Positions 5,133-5,823 of a stretch of 5,823 nt of DNA are shown piece after piece. This DNA comes from Roseomonas sp. Lineage in GTDB: Bacteria; Pseudomonadota; Alphaproteobacteria; Acetobacterales; Acetobacteraceae. The translations under genes were made by a program, and so were the position numbers. Within the stretch, counting starts at the first letter, position 1; every line of letters begins with the position of its first letter. The stretch lies in the NCBI GenBank assembly GCA_020249415.1, contig JADCFR010000182.1, positions 1 through 5,823 of the forward strand, in the 5' to 3' direction. The notes beneath the pieces are model-generated. The model did not search any database. It worked only from the letters and a program-made list of their open reading frames with translations, and was not told where the DNA came from.

Positions 5133-5823
5133 ATGATAAGACGGGCGATTGTTTGGGCTTTCCTATTCTTACTTGGTTTGTCTACGCCGGTTTGGGCGCA
5201 GGGCAGTCTCAATCTCTATTGTTCCGCCACCATTGAATGGTGCCAGCCCATCGCGCGCGGCTTTGAACGGGAAACCGGCATCCGCGTGACACTTGCGCAA
5301 AAATCCACCGGCGAAATGCTGGCGCAGTTGCGGGCCGAGGCGCGGAACCCGCGCGGCGATATCTGGTGGGGTGGCACGGGTGATCCGCATGTTGCCGCCG
5401 GTGAGGAAGGGCTGACGCAAGCCTATGAAAGCCCGCGCATTGCCGAATTGCATGATTGGGCGCAGGCGCAATGGCGCCAGACGGAAGGCCGCACAGTTGG
5501 CGTTTACGCAAGTGTGTTGGGCTTTGGCTTCAATACGGAATTGCTGACGCGCAAGAACCTGCCGGCGCCTGCCTGCTGGGCTGATTTGCTGCGCCCCGAA
5601 TATCGCGGCGAAATCCAGATGGCCAATCCGAACAGCTCCGGCACGGCTTACATTGTCATTGCAACGCTGGTGCAGATGATGGGTGAAGACCCGGCCTTTG
5701 ATTTTCTGCGCCGGCTGCATGGCAGCATCAATGCCTATCCGCGTTCCGGCACCGCGCCGATTACGGCAGTGGCGCGTGGGGAGACGGCGCTGTCCATCTC
5801 CTTCGTGCATAATGCGGCGGAAG
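5133..5823 (+). CDS. AfuA-like (COG1840) ABC transporter periplasmic substrate-binding protein, paralogue 3, 5' part
   Basis: Third receptor gene, cut by the right edge after 230 codons of an expected ~340. It starts 18 bp past the previous stop at an ATG behind GGGAGGT (5121-5127), a strong ribosome site. The signal peptide MIRRAIVWAFLFLLG... ends with cleavage after VWA (residue 22). The mature protein runs QGSLNLYCSATIEWCQ (23-38), KSTGEMLAQLRAEARNPRGD (57-76), WGGTGDPH (79-86), GVYASVLGFGFNTELL (123-138), PACWADLL (146-153), NPNSSGTAY (165-173) and SFVHNA. It is closer to paralogue 1 (about 69% by hand over ~207 residues) than paralogue 2 is, keeping GGTGDPH, ACWADL (C148) and SFVH. The C246 equivalent lies beyond the window. 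Permease and ATPase genes may follow outside the window. The ligand is unknown, with the same options as for paralogue 1. Confidence 0.9.
   Translation, partial: MIRRAIVWAFLFLLGLSTPVWAQGSLNLYCSATIEWCQPIARGFERETGIRVTLAQKSTGEMLAQLRAEARNPRGDIWWGGTGDPHVAAGEEGLTQAYESPRIAELHDWAQAQWRQTEGRTVGVYASVLGFGFNTELLTRKNLPAPACWADLLRPEYRGEIQMANPNSSGTAYIVIATLVQMMGEDPAFDFLRRLHGSINAYPRSGTAPITAVARGETALSISFVHNAAE

Noticed and set aside
3038..5823. Calling the three receptors ferric-iron-binding (FbpA/AfuA iron transport)
   Set aside because: The family label is often applied automatically. The tandem tyrosines of FbpA are not seen, and the upstream Pho-like box suggests another ligand, so no iron function is claimed.

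Overview
The window reads as chromosomal DNA from a GC-rich alphaproteobacterium. Acetobacteraceae/Rhodospirillales is my best guess, from protein style: a PcaF-type thiolase, a lone Bug/TctC binding protein, and AfuA-like binding proteins with a YCS...WC N-terminus. This is an inference from recognised families; no rRNA or marker gene is present.

Layout. (1) Positions 1-875, minus strand: the first 291 codons of a 3-oxoadipyl-CoA thiolase (pcaF), running off the left edge. (2) 954-1076: a 123-bp hairpin-rich repeat bounded by CTAG. (3) 1085-2062, minus strand: a complete periplasmic tricarboxylate/Bug-type (TctC) solute-binding protein with no transporter membrane genes beside it. (4) 2063-2504: a divergent intergenic region with no convincing gene. 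(5) 2505-2696, plus strand: a 63-residue hypothetical protein starting at TTG behind a strong Shine-Dalgarno. (6) 2711-2834: a second copy of the repeat, about 93% identical and inverted. Each copy lies just past the stop codon of the gene reading towards it, in the same orientation relative to that gene. (7) 2835-3037: a leader region with a very good match to the PhoB box just before the first transporter gene. (8) 3038-5823, plus strand: three tandem paralogous AfuA/COG1840-type periplasmic binding proteins, with gaps of only 19 and 18 bp; the third is cut by the right edge.

How the parts work together. The left half looks like aromatic or organic-acid catabolism: TctC would capture an acid in the periplasm and PcaF carries out the last thiolytic step of the beta-ketoadipate pathway. 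The right half is a separate operon. Its most unusual property is three consecutive binding-protein genes, the middle one changed at likely ligand-contact loops and at a likely disulfide. If the Pho-box match is functional, the ligands are more likely phosphorus compounds (phosphonates or phosphate esters) than the ferric iron that automatic annotation would suggest. The two halves are separated by the repeat-bounded segment 954-2834, which may have been shaped by a transposable element.
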